Source of the DNA: Sceloporus undulatus
Taxonomy: Eukaryota; Chordata; Lepidosauria; Squamata; Phrynosomatidae
DNA: 64,000 nucleotides
Assembly (NCBI RefSeq): GCF_019175285.1
Contig: NC_056528.1
Coordinates: forward strand, 18,145,020-18,209,019
Direction: 5' to 3'
Below, one piece after another: positions 1-12,300 of this stretch. Within the stretch, counting starts at the first letter, position 1, and the number at the start of each line of letters is the position of its first letter. The position numbers and the translations under genes were made by a program. Under the pieces are notes generated by a model that was given only the letters and a program-made list of their open reading frames with translations, did no database searches and was not told the origin of the DNA.

Positions 1-125
1 AGTCATTCTCCCTCAGCCTTCAAGGAAGGCAATGACCAACCCCTTTGAATAAATCTTGGCAAGAAAACCCTATGATAAGGTTGCTATTAGTCAGAAATCA
101 CCTGAAGGCACAAAACAATCATCAC
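1..125 (+). repeat. tRNA-derived squamate SINE, 3' part
   Basis: The stretch carries the typical SINE body: a 'ctcagcct..aaggcaatg' block, 'cccctttgaataaatctt', 'caagaaaaccctatgata' and an ending in 'gaaggcacaaaacaa'. The tRNA-like head would lie left of the window. Identification rests on comparison with the fuller copies inside this window (24536, 25375, 27385). Confidence 0.6.
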
Positions 126-449
126 CAGTCAGAGGATCCTCCAGTATTCATAAAACATACACACTAGCCTGACGAATGCCCATCCTGGCTCTGGGAATGC
201 TGTCAGGAAATTACTATATGCTATCTTTGCACAATTTGACACATTACCTAAACTACAGAGCGGAAAAATCTTTGGGGCCCATTCAGAAGGCTGGTTTAAG
301 GATAAAGAGGTGCAAACAGGTGTAAAGCATTCTGAAGGCTCTTAGAGTACTATGTAATTGGGAAGCACAATGAGGATGCATGTAAAACCCATGCACATAC
401 ATGAAGAACTGCATCTTGTTTAAAACAATCAGGATGAGAAGAGATTTAA
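126..449. other. Left flank, no gene seen
   Basis: AT-rich sequence downstream of the likely FKBP15 polyadenylation sites. I see no exon, RNA gene or clear repeat here. Confidence 0.4.
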
Positions 450-2370
450 ATCACTTTAATTGCACTTTTATTTTTCAAGACATGAAATCAGTTTATCAGA
501 TTCCACCAAGGTTCCAACAGGAAAGATGAGTCACGGCATTTGTAAGTTCTGCTTTCAAAGTGAGATTATTCTGAGCAACTCCTCGCCACCACTGCAATGG
601 AGGCAAAAAGGAGGGGAGGTTACAACTGGAGGAATTGATTTTGTCAGATTATTAAGCCACATCAGGGTTGGGGGACCTAACTCATTTCCCTGCAGATTTT
701 TTATTGCACTGGACAGGCTACTTTTTAAAAGAGAAAGAAAAATGTGTTTGTGCGGATTTCCTTTTCCTCACCCATTCTAAAGCTAAGATGCATCATGTTT
801 GCAGGCAGAGAGATCAGAAGTCACATAATTTCTGCCACAAGGAATGGGCAATGAATCCACTCTTGATTTTACCATCACTCCTGCAAGTTGGTAAGGCTCT
901 CCTGTTGTCAAACCTCTCACCCAGGACCAGAATTCCTATTCAACTTCAACAGTTGCAGGAAGACTGGTGGTAGTGGTGGAATCAAGAATGGATTCACTGT
1001 CCCCATAGCAGCAGAATCACCTGCCACTCCTGAAATCCAGTGCTGCCTCACATTCCACCAACAATCTCATTATGTTGAAGGCAACCTCTTCCCCAGCTAG
1101 CACCACCTTTAATAGCTTTTCTGGGAAATTGTGGCCCACATGTAAGCCAAGCATGTATAGGCCGTGGACAGGATCAGGAGTTCCTTCCCTAGGCAGAATT
1201 ATAGCAGAGATCTTGCCATGTGGTCTTGGCTGAAGCAGAAAAGAACTGCTTTTTTAGCTTGATGCTAGATTGTGGTTGCCCAGAGTTTGGAAAGGCTGAA
1301 GATGTCCAACCTACTCTTACAACAAACCTGTGTACTTATTCTTTTTGAATACTGTTGTTTTCCCTTCCCCTACCCCACAAATGGAAAGGCTAACGGAAAG
1401 ATACTAACTCCACAAACCCAGTTAAAAATGTCTACCTCTGCCTGGGCATACACTAGCTCACAACCAGCGAACAGTCCCATCCCAGAGACGTATGTATGTT
1501 GGGTGGTTTCACAAAGAATGGCTCTTTTGCATGGAGAGGACAGAACAAAGATAACTTTGAGGTGAAAAGCAACCACTTAAGAGCAAGAAACAGCATAATG
1601 TTTCAATGGGTTTCATGGCAACATCTGCAGTCATTACATCCCACCTGGCACAAATCTGGCTAAATGGATTGAAAAGTCAGTACAGGGCCAAGAGGGCAGG
1701 GTGAAACTGCTAGTCTTTCAACTGGATGGAACAACACAGGTCTCTTGGCCTTTGGAAGCCCCGGGAATTTAATTCCATCACAGCAACAACATACACGAAG
1801 TGCCAATGGCATAGATCCCGTTCTTACCACAATGCAAAGAGAAAGAACCTTTCAAGAATGCGTTCTTCTTGTGCAAGGAGAATATCTAGGAAACTATCCT
1901 CAAATTGTGTCCAGCAGCAATGGGGATAGAGACTAGAGTTTGGAGGTTGAAAACGTTTCAAGAGCGTATGGGGTGAAAGACAGATAGGGGAAATCTAGCA
2001 CCTCAGAGCCTTCATTTTTGTGTCACATGCAGAAAAAACCTGCAGTGGGTGGGACAGAATTGCAATCCCTCACCACTTTTTCTGTGAAGAGATCTGTTTG
2101 CATAAGTAGTTTTCAGTTAGTAGTAGGGAGAGATGCACAGTTAGGACAGCCACGGTCATGCAGAGAGAGAAAGAGGCTGCTTCCGAGGGTCAGTCCAGAC
2201 AGAGAGCGATGGAGCTCTCACCCCAACGAGTGCAAGTAACAGTCAGAATGTCTCCAGTCCTGAAAGAGCAACCCAAGAAGGTCCATACAAAGAACAGTTC
2301 CAACCATTTCAGCCCAGACCAATGACTGCTTCGCACTTCTGAAGTCTCCTCATGTCTCTTGTGGAGCCGC
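450..2370 (-). other. FKBP15: FKBP15 3' untranslated region (probable extent)
   Basis: Minus-strand sequence following the FKBP15 stop codon at 2373-2371. Candidate polyadenylation signals AATAAA on the minus strand lie at 705-700 and 472-467, so the transcript could end near 680 or 450. No coding exon of another gene is recognised. The true 3' end needs transcript data. Confidence 0.5.
467..472 (-). terminator. FKBP15: Candidate distal poly(A) signal of FKBP15
   Basis: AATAAA on the minus strand about 1.9 kb after the stop codon. A second AATAAA lies nearer, at 705-700. Which is used cannot be told from sequence. Confidence 0.4.
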
Positions 2371-3399
2371 TCAGCCCAGCCAATCCAGATCATCATCATC
2401 ATCATCGTCCCCAAAGAGTGGGGTTGGGGGAGGCCGTCCCTTGAAACTCTGAAGGAGGATGGTGGATAAAGAAAGACAGGGCTTTGGGACATTGGCCAGC
2501 AAGAGCTGAATTCTGAGGTGCAAGGAACTGTACATTTTCAGTAAAGTGGTATCTATTCACTTGCTTTACATTTAAAAATATATATTAAGCTTTTACAGGC
2601 AGATCAACGAGAAAAACATTTCTTTCAGACCTTTGCCAAGCCTACTTCAGCCCCTTACTGGGTTCTCCCAGTAACTTCCCAAGTCTGTCTTCACTGCCAA
2701 AAGAAGAATGAAACCCTGAGACCCTCAACCCTTTTGCTCTGCATCTGAGATGGTTACAAGGNNNNNNNNNNTATATCTCATTCCAGGAACGGGTTACTTA
2801 GAAAGAACTGAGAAAAGGTTGTTTAACCTTAAAGAAGACTATACATGACAAACTGATGTCTAGCCTATAGTCAAAATGTCTACCAAATTTGTTAGCTTTA
2901 TGGAATTTTCCCAACACGTGCATTTTGTAGTAGTGACTTGGCAACCTTAACAAACTGTATTAGAGTGCACAAATGCATGGCTCTGGGACCCCCATTTTGT
3001 TCAGATTCTGGTCTGCCATGGTGGGAGACAGAAATGCATTTCTTTCTTTCAGTAAAGCTGGACCCTTGATACAACAGTATGGCCTGCTAATCTTTCCTGG
3101 TGTGGCTAGGAGAATCAATTCCACATCCGTTGACAAAGCCTATATTTCAGGAAAGACCCAGATAAGAACTGCCTCGTCCACCCAAAGCAAATTCTTCAAG
3201 TTGGCTGAGCCCTTTTTGCCTGCTTTCTTTAATGCTCACAGATACCTGATTCTAGAAAGTACAAAAGCTCAGCCCAGACTTAACATACACACACATGCTT
3301 CTCACCAATTCTTCTTCTTCCTCCTCTTCTAGGGGTCCTCCTAATGCAGACGGCTTATAAGTTGCAGCTTTAAACAAACTATCCTCATCATCAAGGAGG
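2371..3399 (-). CDS. FKBP15: FKBP15 exons 28-29: acidic C-terminus
   Basis: Exon 28 (3399-3306) encodes [17 protein letters not shown] and seven consecutive glutamates. Exon 29 (2448-2371) encodes [13 protein letters not shown], six aspartates and LDWLG before TGA. The tail PLFG-D(n)-DWLG is diagnostic for FKBP15. The Asp run is encoded by an ATC/ATG-type triplet repeat (near 2394-2407) and may vary in length. An assembly gap (2762-2771) lies in the intron between the two exons. Confidence 0.93.
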
Positions 3400-6300
3400 C
3401 TGGGAAAAAATGAAAATGAAAGGCTAAGAATAAATGCACTTTACACACTTCAAATAATGCTATAAGGCCAGGATGGCCCCTTGTGATACTTGTGATTTTG
3501 TTTTAAAAGTTAGAATTCCATGTTCCAACCCTTGAATGTGATTGTTGTTGTTGTTAGCACCTTCAAGTCATCTCCAACTTATGGCAACCCTTTCTGAGGG
3601 GTTTCTTCGTAGGGTTATTCAGATGATATTTGTCATTGCCTTCCTCTAGGGCTGAGACAGCGTGACTTGCCCAAGATCACCCAGTGGATTTTGAACCCCA
3701 AATCCTAGTCTAACACTCAAACCACTACAGAGGGAAGTACATATACTGAGCCTGCAAACAATACTATACTGTACACTAATTTTTGAGCAATTTTACATCC
3801 GATTTGAAGTCGAAGGCTTTCATGGCTGGCATCCATAGTCTTATGTGGGTTTTTTGGGCTATGTGGCCGTGTTCTAGAAGACATTTCACCAGCATCTATG
3901 GCTGGCGTCTTCAGAGAATTCTGAATTTTTGAAGCCCAAGTTCCCCCTGCCCCCGCATGTCTCCCCTCCCTCAAAACAATCTGAGGACTGAAAAATATTC
4001 TCCTTCAAATGGCCCATTGTACTCCCAAGCCCACCTACCCACTTTTTTGGCTCTTTAAGAGGCCTTCCTATATAACCTCTCCTTAACCGGAGCAAGAAGA
4101 CCAAACACCTCCTGGTTTCTAAAAAGGTTTAAAAAAAAAAAGGATGAGGAGAACTAAAAATGTGACAAAGCAGCCAACAGGCCCCACAAGATGGTTAAAA
4201 ACAAAACCTCCACAAAATTGAGGAGATGGTGTGACACATAGGAAGTGCAGCCTTCAAGGACATACAGGGGGTCCAATGTGATCCCCAACCCCAACAGCTA
4301 CTCAACTCTGAACTGAAGGTATAGTATTCCTGATGGCACTCACCTGGAATCCATTCGAGCTGGGCTGGACGCTGACGTTTGTTGCACAACAGTTGAGTCA
4401 GGTTTGCTGGTTGTAGTAGGAGGGGCAGAGGTAGGGAAATTTTGGCTTGGAATATCTGGACAACTCTCTTCTCCTTTGTCCTGGTCTATTGTAGGTGCTA
4501 TCTCCTCAGCTTCAGCCTTTGGAGACTCCAGAAGAGGAGTGGCAGTATCTACTGTTTTTGTTTCAGCCTGAGTGCTTGCCCTCCCTTGTTCAGAGGCAAT
4601 AGTCTCTTTGTTTTTTGCTTCCTCCTCCTCCTCCTCCTGCTGCTCCTTTTTCTCTTTACTGATCTCCAGCCCTAGATGAGGCTTTATGGTTTGATCCAAA
4701 GCTAATGGAGGCTGCTCATCATGGCTTTCCAAGGCTGAAGATGCCAGTCTGGTCTGGCCACTGTCTGGAAGAGGACTATCACCTGACTCCTTCTCGAGGC
4801 ACATAGAAGGCACAGGCGATGCCACTGCTGGTGGAACATGAGGGGAATCATTTGGGTGTTCCTTGTCAGGGCTTGCTGGGGTTGCTTGTTGCCTTGCTGC
4901 AGCATTTGACCCTCCCTCTTCATCACTGCTGACACTCTTTTCCTTGTCTCTCTCCAGTAGTTGCAAAGTTATTGACTACAAAAGGGGAGAAAGGGTGAAA
5001 GGGTGTTGTTGTTGTTATGTGCTTTCAACTCAGCTCTTAATTTATAGCAATCCTATCCCTAGAGTTTTCTTGGCAAGTTTGAATCAGAGGTTTGCTATGG
5101 CCTTCCTCTTTTGCTGAGAATGAGCAATTTGCCATGGTGGGTTTTCAGGGCTGAGCAAGGATTCTAGCCTTGGTCTCCCAGGATCTTAATACATCACTAA
5201 AACTACTACACCACACTGACTGCTGGGGGTGTTAGTATGGAATTATTTGCCACAAAATACATCTCCTTTCCCCTCAGATTATTTTAGGATCAAAGTTAAG
5301 CAAATCTATGCAAGTTAATTCTTTTCCTGTAATATTTCATGTTATGTCTGGGATGGGCAACCTGACAATGTCAGCTGTCTAGTTTTTCTAGTTGCTGTGA
5401 CTGAAAAACAAGCAAGTTGAGCAACCTGAAGGCAACACATAGAAAGAATCTCAGGGAGCCAAAAGATTGGTCTGAAAATGTTTCTAGTTGATCTAACCCT
5501 TCTTGGGGCTGAGTATAGTTACTATGGGACTGGCACACAAGCAGCTGCAGAGAATTCTCTGCTCCCTGCTCCTCTATTCCCTTTTGAAGTTACCAAGTCC
5601 TTTTTTCAAAGTCCAAACCAGATTAGAGCTGAGAGGCTATTCTTCCATTTTACTCAAGTGCAGCATAATGTGGCAAGATATACAAGCTTCTCCACTTATT
5701 ATTGAATAACTCCAAACCTACTCTCAGGCTTTATGGTTTAGAAGAATACATTATTTCCCATGCTTAGCTCTTTCTCTCTCCCATGACTGTCAATAGGAGA
5801 ACAAATTGTATAATGTAAGAGAAAATAAGTAAATCTGCTTAACATGCACAGATCTACGAAGATGGCAGCATCTCCCTGCCAGGGCTGTACCTTAATGGTG
5901 TTCATGACGATGCCAAGGACCACTCTGCCAGTATAGGACTCCTCCAACTCAAACTGACCTCGCAGAGACTGAAACACCCCATTCATGATCTTCTTCACCT
6001 GAAGAGAGACATGCCAAGAGATAAGAAAGCCTAGAACTAATGCTGTCACCACAGTGGGCTTCTAGGGTGATTCTCTAGACTAAGCAGATTTATATGCTGG
6101 TGTTTGTGGAGAAAGAGAAGGAGGAGATGGAAGTGGAGTAGCAGGCTGGGAGCAAATGATGTCCCACTGATGCAAAAAGAGGGACCCTTCTTCAGGAATA
6201 GCAAAATATGTAACATGGTTGTTTCAAAAATGACTGAAAGAGACTGTGAACAGCAGTGCTGCTAAGCTGGTAAATCCAGCAGCCCTTCCCCAAGCTGGGA

Positions 6301-9300
6301 TGTTTTGGATTGCAGTTTCAAGCATCCCCAGCTACTGGTCATCCTCACTAGGGCCAATGAGCATTGTACTCTAACATCTGAAAGGCACAAAATTGGGGAA
6401 AGCCAGACTAATCTTTGGAAAGAGAGTGCAGAAGCCATAAAACAGCATCATTGCCATAGCAATTATAGTAGCTACTGCAGAGGGTGTTTTCCATGCCAAA
6501 AGAGCTAGGTAATGTTGCAAGACTATTTGTCCAAACAGAAAGAAGTTGTGATTATGTTATTAATGCTGCCTCTCCCAGGTTTATGTACTGCTGCCATAGT
6601 GTTACTGGGCCACAAGAGAGACAAGAGAGCAGCTACCACTAGTGCGGGAGGTCACGTATAGGTTAGCATTGCTACTCACATTAGCTATATAGCAGAGATA
6701 GGGAATGTGAAGATGTTCAAATGGTATTGGATTACAGCTCCCATAAACCTTAGCCAGCTTTGCCATGATGAAGGATTACTATAGCTGCAGTGCAACAGAT
6801 CCCCTCAAATTCAAGACAAAGTGTCAGGAAATTTCCCCACTTCCAATCTAGGAAACATTGGATAAAAGAAGATTTAACAGGGACGCACCTCTTCAGCTGA
6901 ACCCCCAGATGACTGGCGGCCTGTATCCTTCTCAAGCGCCTGGATCTGCTCTTCATAGTGGGCCTTCAGAGCAGCTATTTGGGACTGCAGGGTCAAGCAC
7001 TAGGTTGGAAGAAGTGGTTGCAGGGGAAAAAGGGGGGTAGTCAGGATGAGAAAGTCTCCACATGATGTACTTGTGGCTTAAAATCTATGATTTTGTTCAA
7101 AATTTAAAATAAAACTCTTACAGCCACCAGATTTCTGTCCACTTGTGGGGAAAATACCATGCAGGAGAAGCCCTTTCCAGCTATGTCTCCCGATCTGTGT
7201 AACACTCTTCCCATGCCAAGCAAAAACATGGCTTTTTCTTAAAGCATTTTGTGTGAAATTGAGTTCCTCCAAATCTGCACACAGGCATGGTTTCAAATGG
7301 CCTTAAACTGTGTTCACTGATTTGAGTAATGTGTAATTGGGTGTGCTGTTGTTAGGATCTAATGTTCAAGTATTTTAATACTTTTAATTTTCAAGTAGTG
7401 TTTTAACTGAACTTCTAATGCTTTTTTAAAAAAAGTTTTATACGCCATATTGTTTCAAACGTTCTGTTTCAAGGAGTTGGAAGACAGTTGAGTGGGTTGC
7501 AAAAGGGGAGACTGGTGAATCATCCCCTGCTAATTTTATAGCAAAGTGAGGTCCTGATTTGTAACTCAAGTCTCTTAGCTGTGATGCTATCCCAGGTTAC
7601 AGAAGAAAAATGGAGAAAGGCCTGCTGGCAAGACTTGTTTCATGGGAAATGAGAGAGGAAACCCCACTGACCTTGGCTTTTACAGGCTCTAGTTGTTCCA
7701 CTTGCTCTTGCAATTCTGATAACTTCTCATCCTCCAAGCTCCTGGTTGCTTTGAGCTGGGAAATCTAGAAGAAAACCAGACACAGACTACATTTTGTAAC
7801 ACAACCATACACATTTATGTTTTTGTTTTTTGCAGATTTCAGATAGCCAGTTCACAAACACAAAAACACGGCTTAGAAGATATGTATACATTTATATCAA
7901 ACACATTCATAAAGTTAAGTTCTTGCTACAGAGTTTTTTCTCCCTTTGTTCTCCCTTTTGCAAAGCGATTTCTGATTTTATAATTGTGTTCTATTTGTCC
8001 TTTCTTTGTAGCTTTATTTTTTTTATAATCCCTGTAGATTGCCTATTAAATGTAGGTTGTTTATAAAGAAATTTAGAAAATAGGGAGCCTCTAAATTGGT
8101 CAGTACTTTCCAGATGGAGAAATAAATGAGAAAAGAGAGAAGGGAAGGGACCATTTACCTTCTCTTCCAGTTGGGAGATCATCTGCTGCTGAGCGTCCCT
8201 CTGCTCACACACTTCTTGATACTGATGGGCATGTTGCTCTTTGGCAGAACTAAGCAGGCGCTCACATTTGGCTTCCCACTGGGACTCCAGCTCTGACTGC
8301 ATCAGGGCCATCTTCCATCCCAACAGAAGACACAAAAGGGAGACACCTGCTGATTTTTATGAATGAACTAAAACCTAACAATAAAATCTTAAAAACAATT
8401 CAAAATCATCTCATTAAAACAGTAAAAAAATAATTAAAAGGCATACAAAAAATAAAAATAAAACATCCCACCCACATAAGAAGCTTCTCTGAAAGTAACT
8501 GCACATTAAAAACCAGCTTGAATGAAAAAGTCTCTGCCTCCCAGCAAAAGGAGAGCAGGGTGAGGATTAACCTAGACCTCCATAGAAGGGAATTCCAAAG
8601 GATGGAAGCAGCCACTGAGAAGGCCCTCTTCTGTGTCTTCCTGTGATGGTGGTGGGTCTGGATCTACGCCGTATATGAGTTGGTAACCAGTACAGCATAG
8701 CCCCCAGGGGGTTATATGCTTCCTGTAACAGGCCCCAGTCAGCAATCAGGCTGCAGCATTTTGTACTCTCTGAAGTTTCTGAACTGTTTCCAAATGAAGC
8801 AGCGCCATGTAGAGTGCTATAGTAGAATGGGTTGTAGTCATGCCATGTGTTACCATACCCAGATCTAGCTTTTCATGGAATGGGTGCAGTTGGCATACTA
8901 GTCTTAAACTGTGCAAATGCACTCCTGGCCACCACTAAAATCTGGGTATCCAGGCTCAAGCACCATGCAATTTTTTTTGCTTTGAAATTTTCAAGGAAAA
9001 AGACAGGTCTCAATTTCTCTGGTCAGCTTAATTCACAGTAGAATTGGGGGCAGGGATTCCTTTTCTCACCTGCTCTGAAGCTGCTTGGTCGGTTGAGGTC
9101 CGGGCCTTTTTCAGAAGCTGCCGAAGTTTGTCCAGCTCCTCCTGGTAAGATTTGCGAATCTCATCCATCTCCTCTTCAGCCTGTTGCCTGTCTACAAGAG
9201 ATTTTTTCTTCCTCTCAGAGAGATTCTAAAGCAGAAATGGGGGAAAGTAGCAGACAGCAAAGTCGAGATGTCAGATAACACAAGGTTTAGAAAACATTGA

Positions 9301-12300
9301 AACAAGGAGTGCAGAGAGGATGCAAGTTAGGAATACACCACCCTGCAACAATCCCAGATTTACCCCTTTCTTTTCCTTCCTTCATCCCTATCTTATATGT
9401 ATCAGTTTGGAAGGAAAAAAATGGCAAGGGAAAAACTTTAAAATGTTTTTGAAAATGATAGTTGCCACCTTCTCCAAATTCTCCTTCTCCACACGGAGGT
9501 CAGCCAATTCTTCCTCCAAGACTGATAACTTCCCATCCAGCTGCTTGCGGCTTTGTTTCTCTGCTTGGAATTTGCTCTTGGTGTCTTCTGACGATTCCTG
9601 GAGCTCTGCAAAGGCCAAAGGGCAGAGATGGCACCAAGTGACATAATTGCTGCTATAATGCTATATAATGCTATAGAATCTGAGTATCTTTAGGAACTAG
9701 AAATTATTCTTTATTTATTTAAAGAAATCACATCAAGATATTTTTGTGCCCAAATACACTTGGCTACGAAGCAGGGTTCCTGCTTCAAAAGGTGCTGAAC
9801 TATAACTTGCGGTCAATAGTTGGAATGATGGGAATATGTACTACAATGTATCTATTTTGATTATGCTTAGATAACCTTTCCCTTCTATTTTAGCCTCTTT
9901 TCCCCATCCTTTCTTACCAGCCAACTGTGCCTGCAGCTGGTTGATCTGTGCCCCATGTTTCTCTGCCTCCTTCAAAGCTGTGTTCAGCTGAGAACGCAAG
10001 CCCATCTCCTTCTTCTGGTGATCAGTCAGCTCCAGCTGAAGCTGGGAAATTTGTGCAGTAGCAGAAGCCAGCTCCTCAGCAACCTTGACCTGGAAAAAGA
10101 AAGGAGAGATTGAGGGCAGAAGAGGAAGAAATTCCAAGTGATTTTTTCAAAAGTGTACATGGCATGCCTGGAACATGTACCCATGCAAATGTTGTGACTG
10201 AGATGCACATGAAGCACCCTGCATGACTGTTTTATTGTTAACTGATTGGTGCATTTTTCCAGTATACTTTTGTTTCCTTGTGAGTGAAATACTGAATTGT
10301 GCTCTCCCCCCCAATAAACATCACACTCAACTCTAGTCACCAGTTTTGCATGCAAGACTTGGGAAGGACAACTGCGGAAACAGCTTTGCTGCTGAAGTGA
10401 GTGAGGGCACACAACATTCCCCATGAGCATGGCCTAATCCCTATCACTCTATTCTAGTGAATAGATTGTTCACCGAGAAAGACTGTATCTCATTGGCAAA
10501 ATATGTATGTTTTATACATAGATTATCGAAGGTTCAACCCCCCTTGACTCCAGGTAGGGCACAGAAAACCTCCAACCTGAAACCCTGGAGAGTGGCTGCT
10601 GACAGTCAATGTAAAAAATACAGAGCTCAATGGATGAATGATCTGAGTCCCTGTTTTCCATAATGGAAACATTTATGCAGCTAAATGCCACCCCTTTGGT
10701 CAAACTGGATGAGTCCAAAGTGGCAATTGACTATTGAGGTAATGAGGTATTTATACAATATACAGAATTAGCAAAGCATCCTTTAAAAACATGTATTTAC
10801 AAAATATAATAAAACACAGGATGCATAAATACCCTAAAAGCACCAGATCCCCTCTGATCTTGAAGGATAAGCAGGGTCATCTGTAGTTAGTACTTGGATG
10901 GGAGACTGCCAACAAATACCAGATGCTGCAGGATTCAGAGGAAGGAACTGGCAAAACCTTTGTATTCCTTGCCTAAGAAAACCCTATGAAATTCATGAGC
11001 TTGCCATATGTCAACAGGTGAGCTGGGGGCACATACATAATACGCACAATAAAAAAAGAACCCTACAGTAAGCCTCCATGAATTTGGAGAAGGGATGGGG
11101 AATTTCTGGCCCTCTAGATGTTTTGGACTTCACCAGATACCAAGGTCAATGGTAAGGGATGATAGGAGTTAAAGTCCAACCTATTAGGAAGGCCATAGGT
11201 TCCCAGCCCCAATCTAAGAAAATCCACATGACTGCCTCTAGCATATAATGCTAGCGAGATCTAGTGACATGAGGCCTGCAGAGTTCAGATGGGCTTTGAT
11301 CAGCTTGTGCCTGAAAGGAATAATCCAGAAAGAAGGTGAAAGGGAAAGAATGTCAGCTTGTTTAGAAATACACGGGCAGTGTCTCACCTGGTCCCACCTC
11401 TGATCCGGTGGCAGCATGTGCTAGGGAGAAAAGTAGCAACAGGGAAGGAAAATTAACACCACCATCAGCAAAAGCAAGAAGGAGAGAGAGGGAAAGAAAG
11501 ATAGCTTTCTGCATCCAGGAACCTTCAAGTTATTCTGTGGTTCAGGAGTTCAGCACATGCATGGAAAACCTAGCACAAGGCTAAGATTGCAGGGCTCTCC
11601 ACGTGTTTCAGATTCAATTCAGAGAAGCCCAAGATAGGATGACCAATAGTTATGGACTGAGAATTCAAAATATGTAGAAGGCCAACGGTCCCTTGCTAAA
11701 GCCTAGCAAGATTCGGAATCTAAGATCATTCGTTCCAGCAACAAGGGATGTGCATGTAGGATCACTCAGTGAGATTTAATCAGCTTTCTGAAGCCTAGTA
11801 CCCTCCAGATGTGCTGGACTGCATCTGGCTGGGGCCAAAAGGAGATGTACTCCAAAGCATCTGGAAGGTGCCAAGTTGTGGAAGACTTAATTTAGCTGTC
11901 ATTCAGCTGAGGTGGCCAAGAAGCTCTGGACAATATTCTTAGATTTGCTCTAATGTGCTTCCTACATATTTATCTGAAGCTTAGGAAGATTCTTGCACTG
12001 TTCTATATGCCTATTGATTTACAAACATTACTTCTGTAACTTGTAAACAAAACAAAAGGGAGAAGTTATAAAGCCACAACAAAAGAAAGGGTGATGATAT
12101 ATTTCATTCCTTCATCCCCCTTTTTTTGGACACAGACAAAGCCATCTCCTATTTTACAATAACTGTAAGACCCAAACTAAAAACAATTCTAGGACTACAA
12201 TTGCCAAAATCCCAGAAAATACTCTTCTGTATTTTCACTGGCGGTAGAAAGCAGTAGGAAAAGAGGAAGAATGTGTTACAAATGGACAGACCCAATCAAG

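Noticed and set aside
10832-10925. 5S rRNA gene
   Set aside because: Only the internal promoter part is similar, with many changes and an attached SINE tail; it is a SINE.
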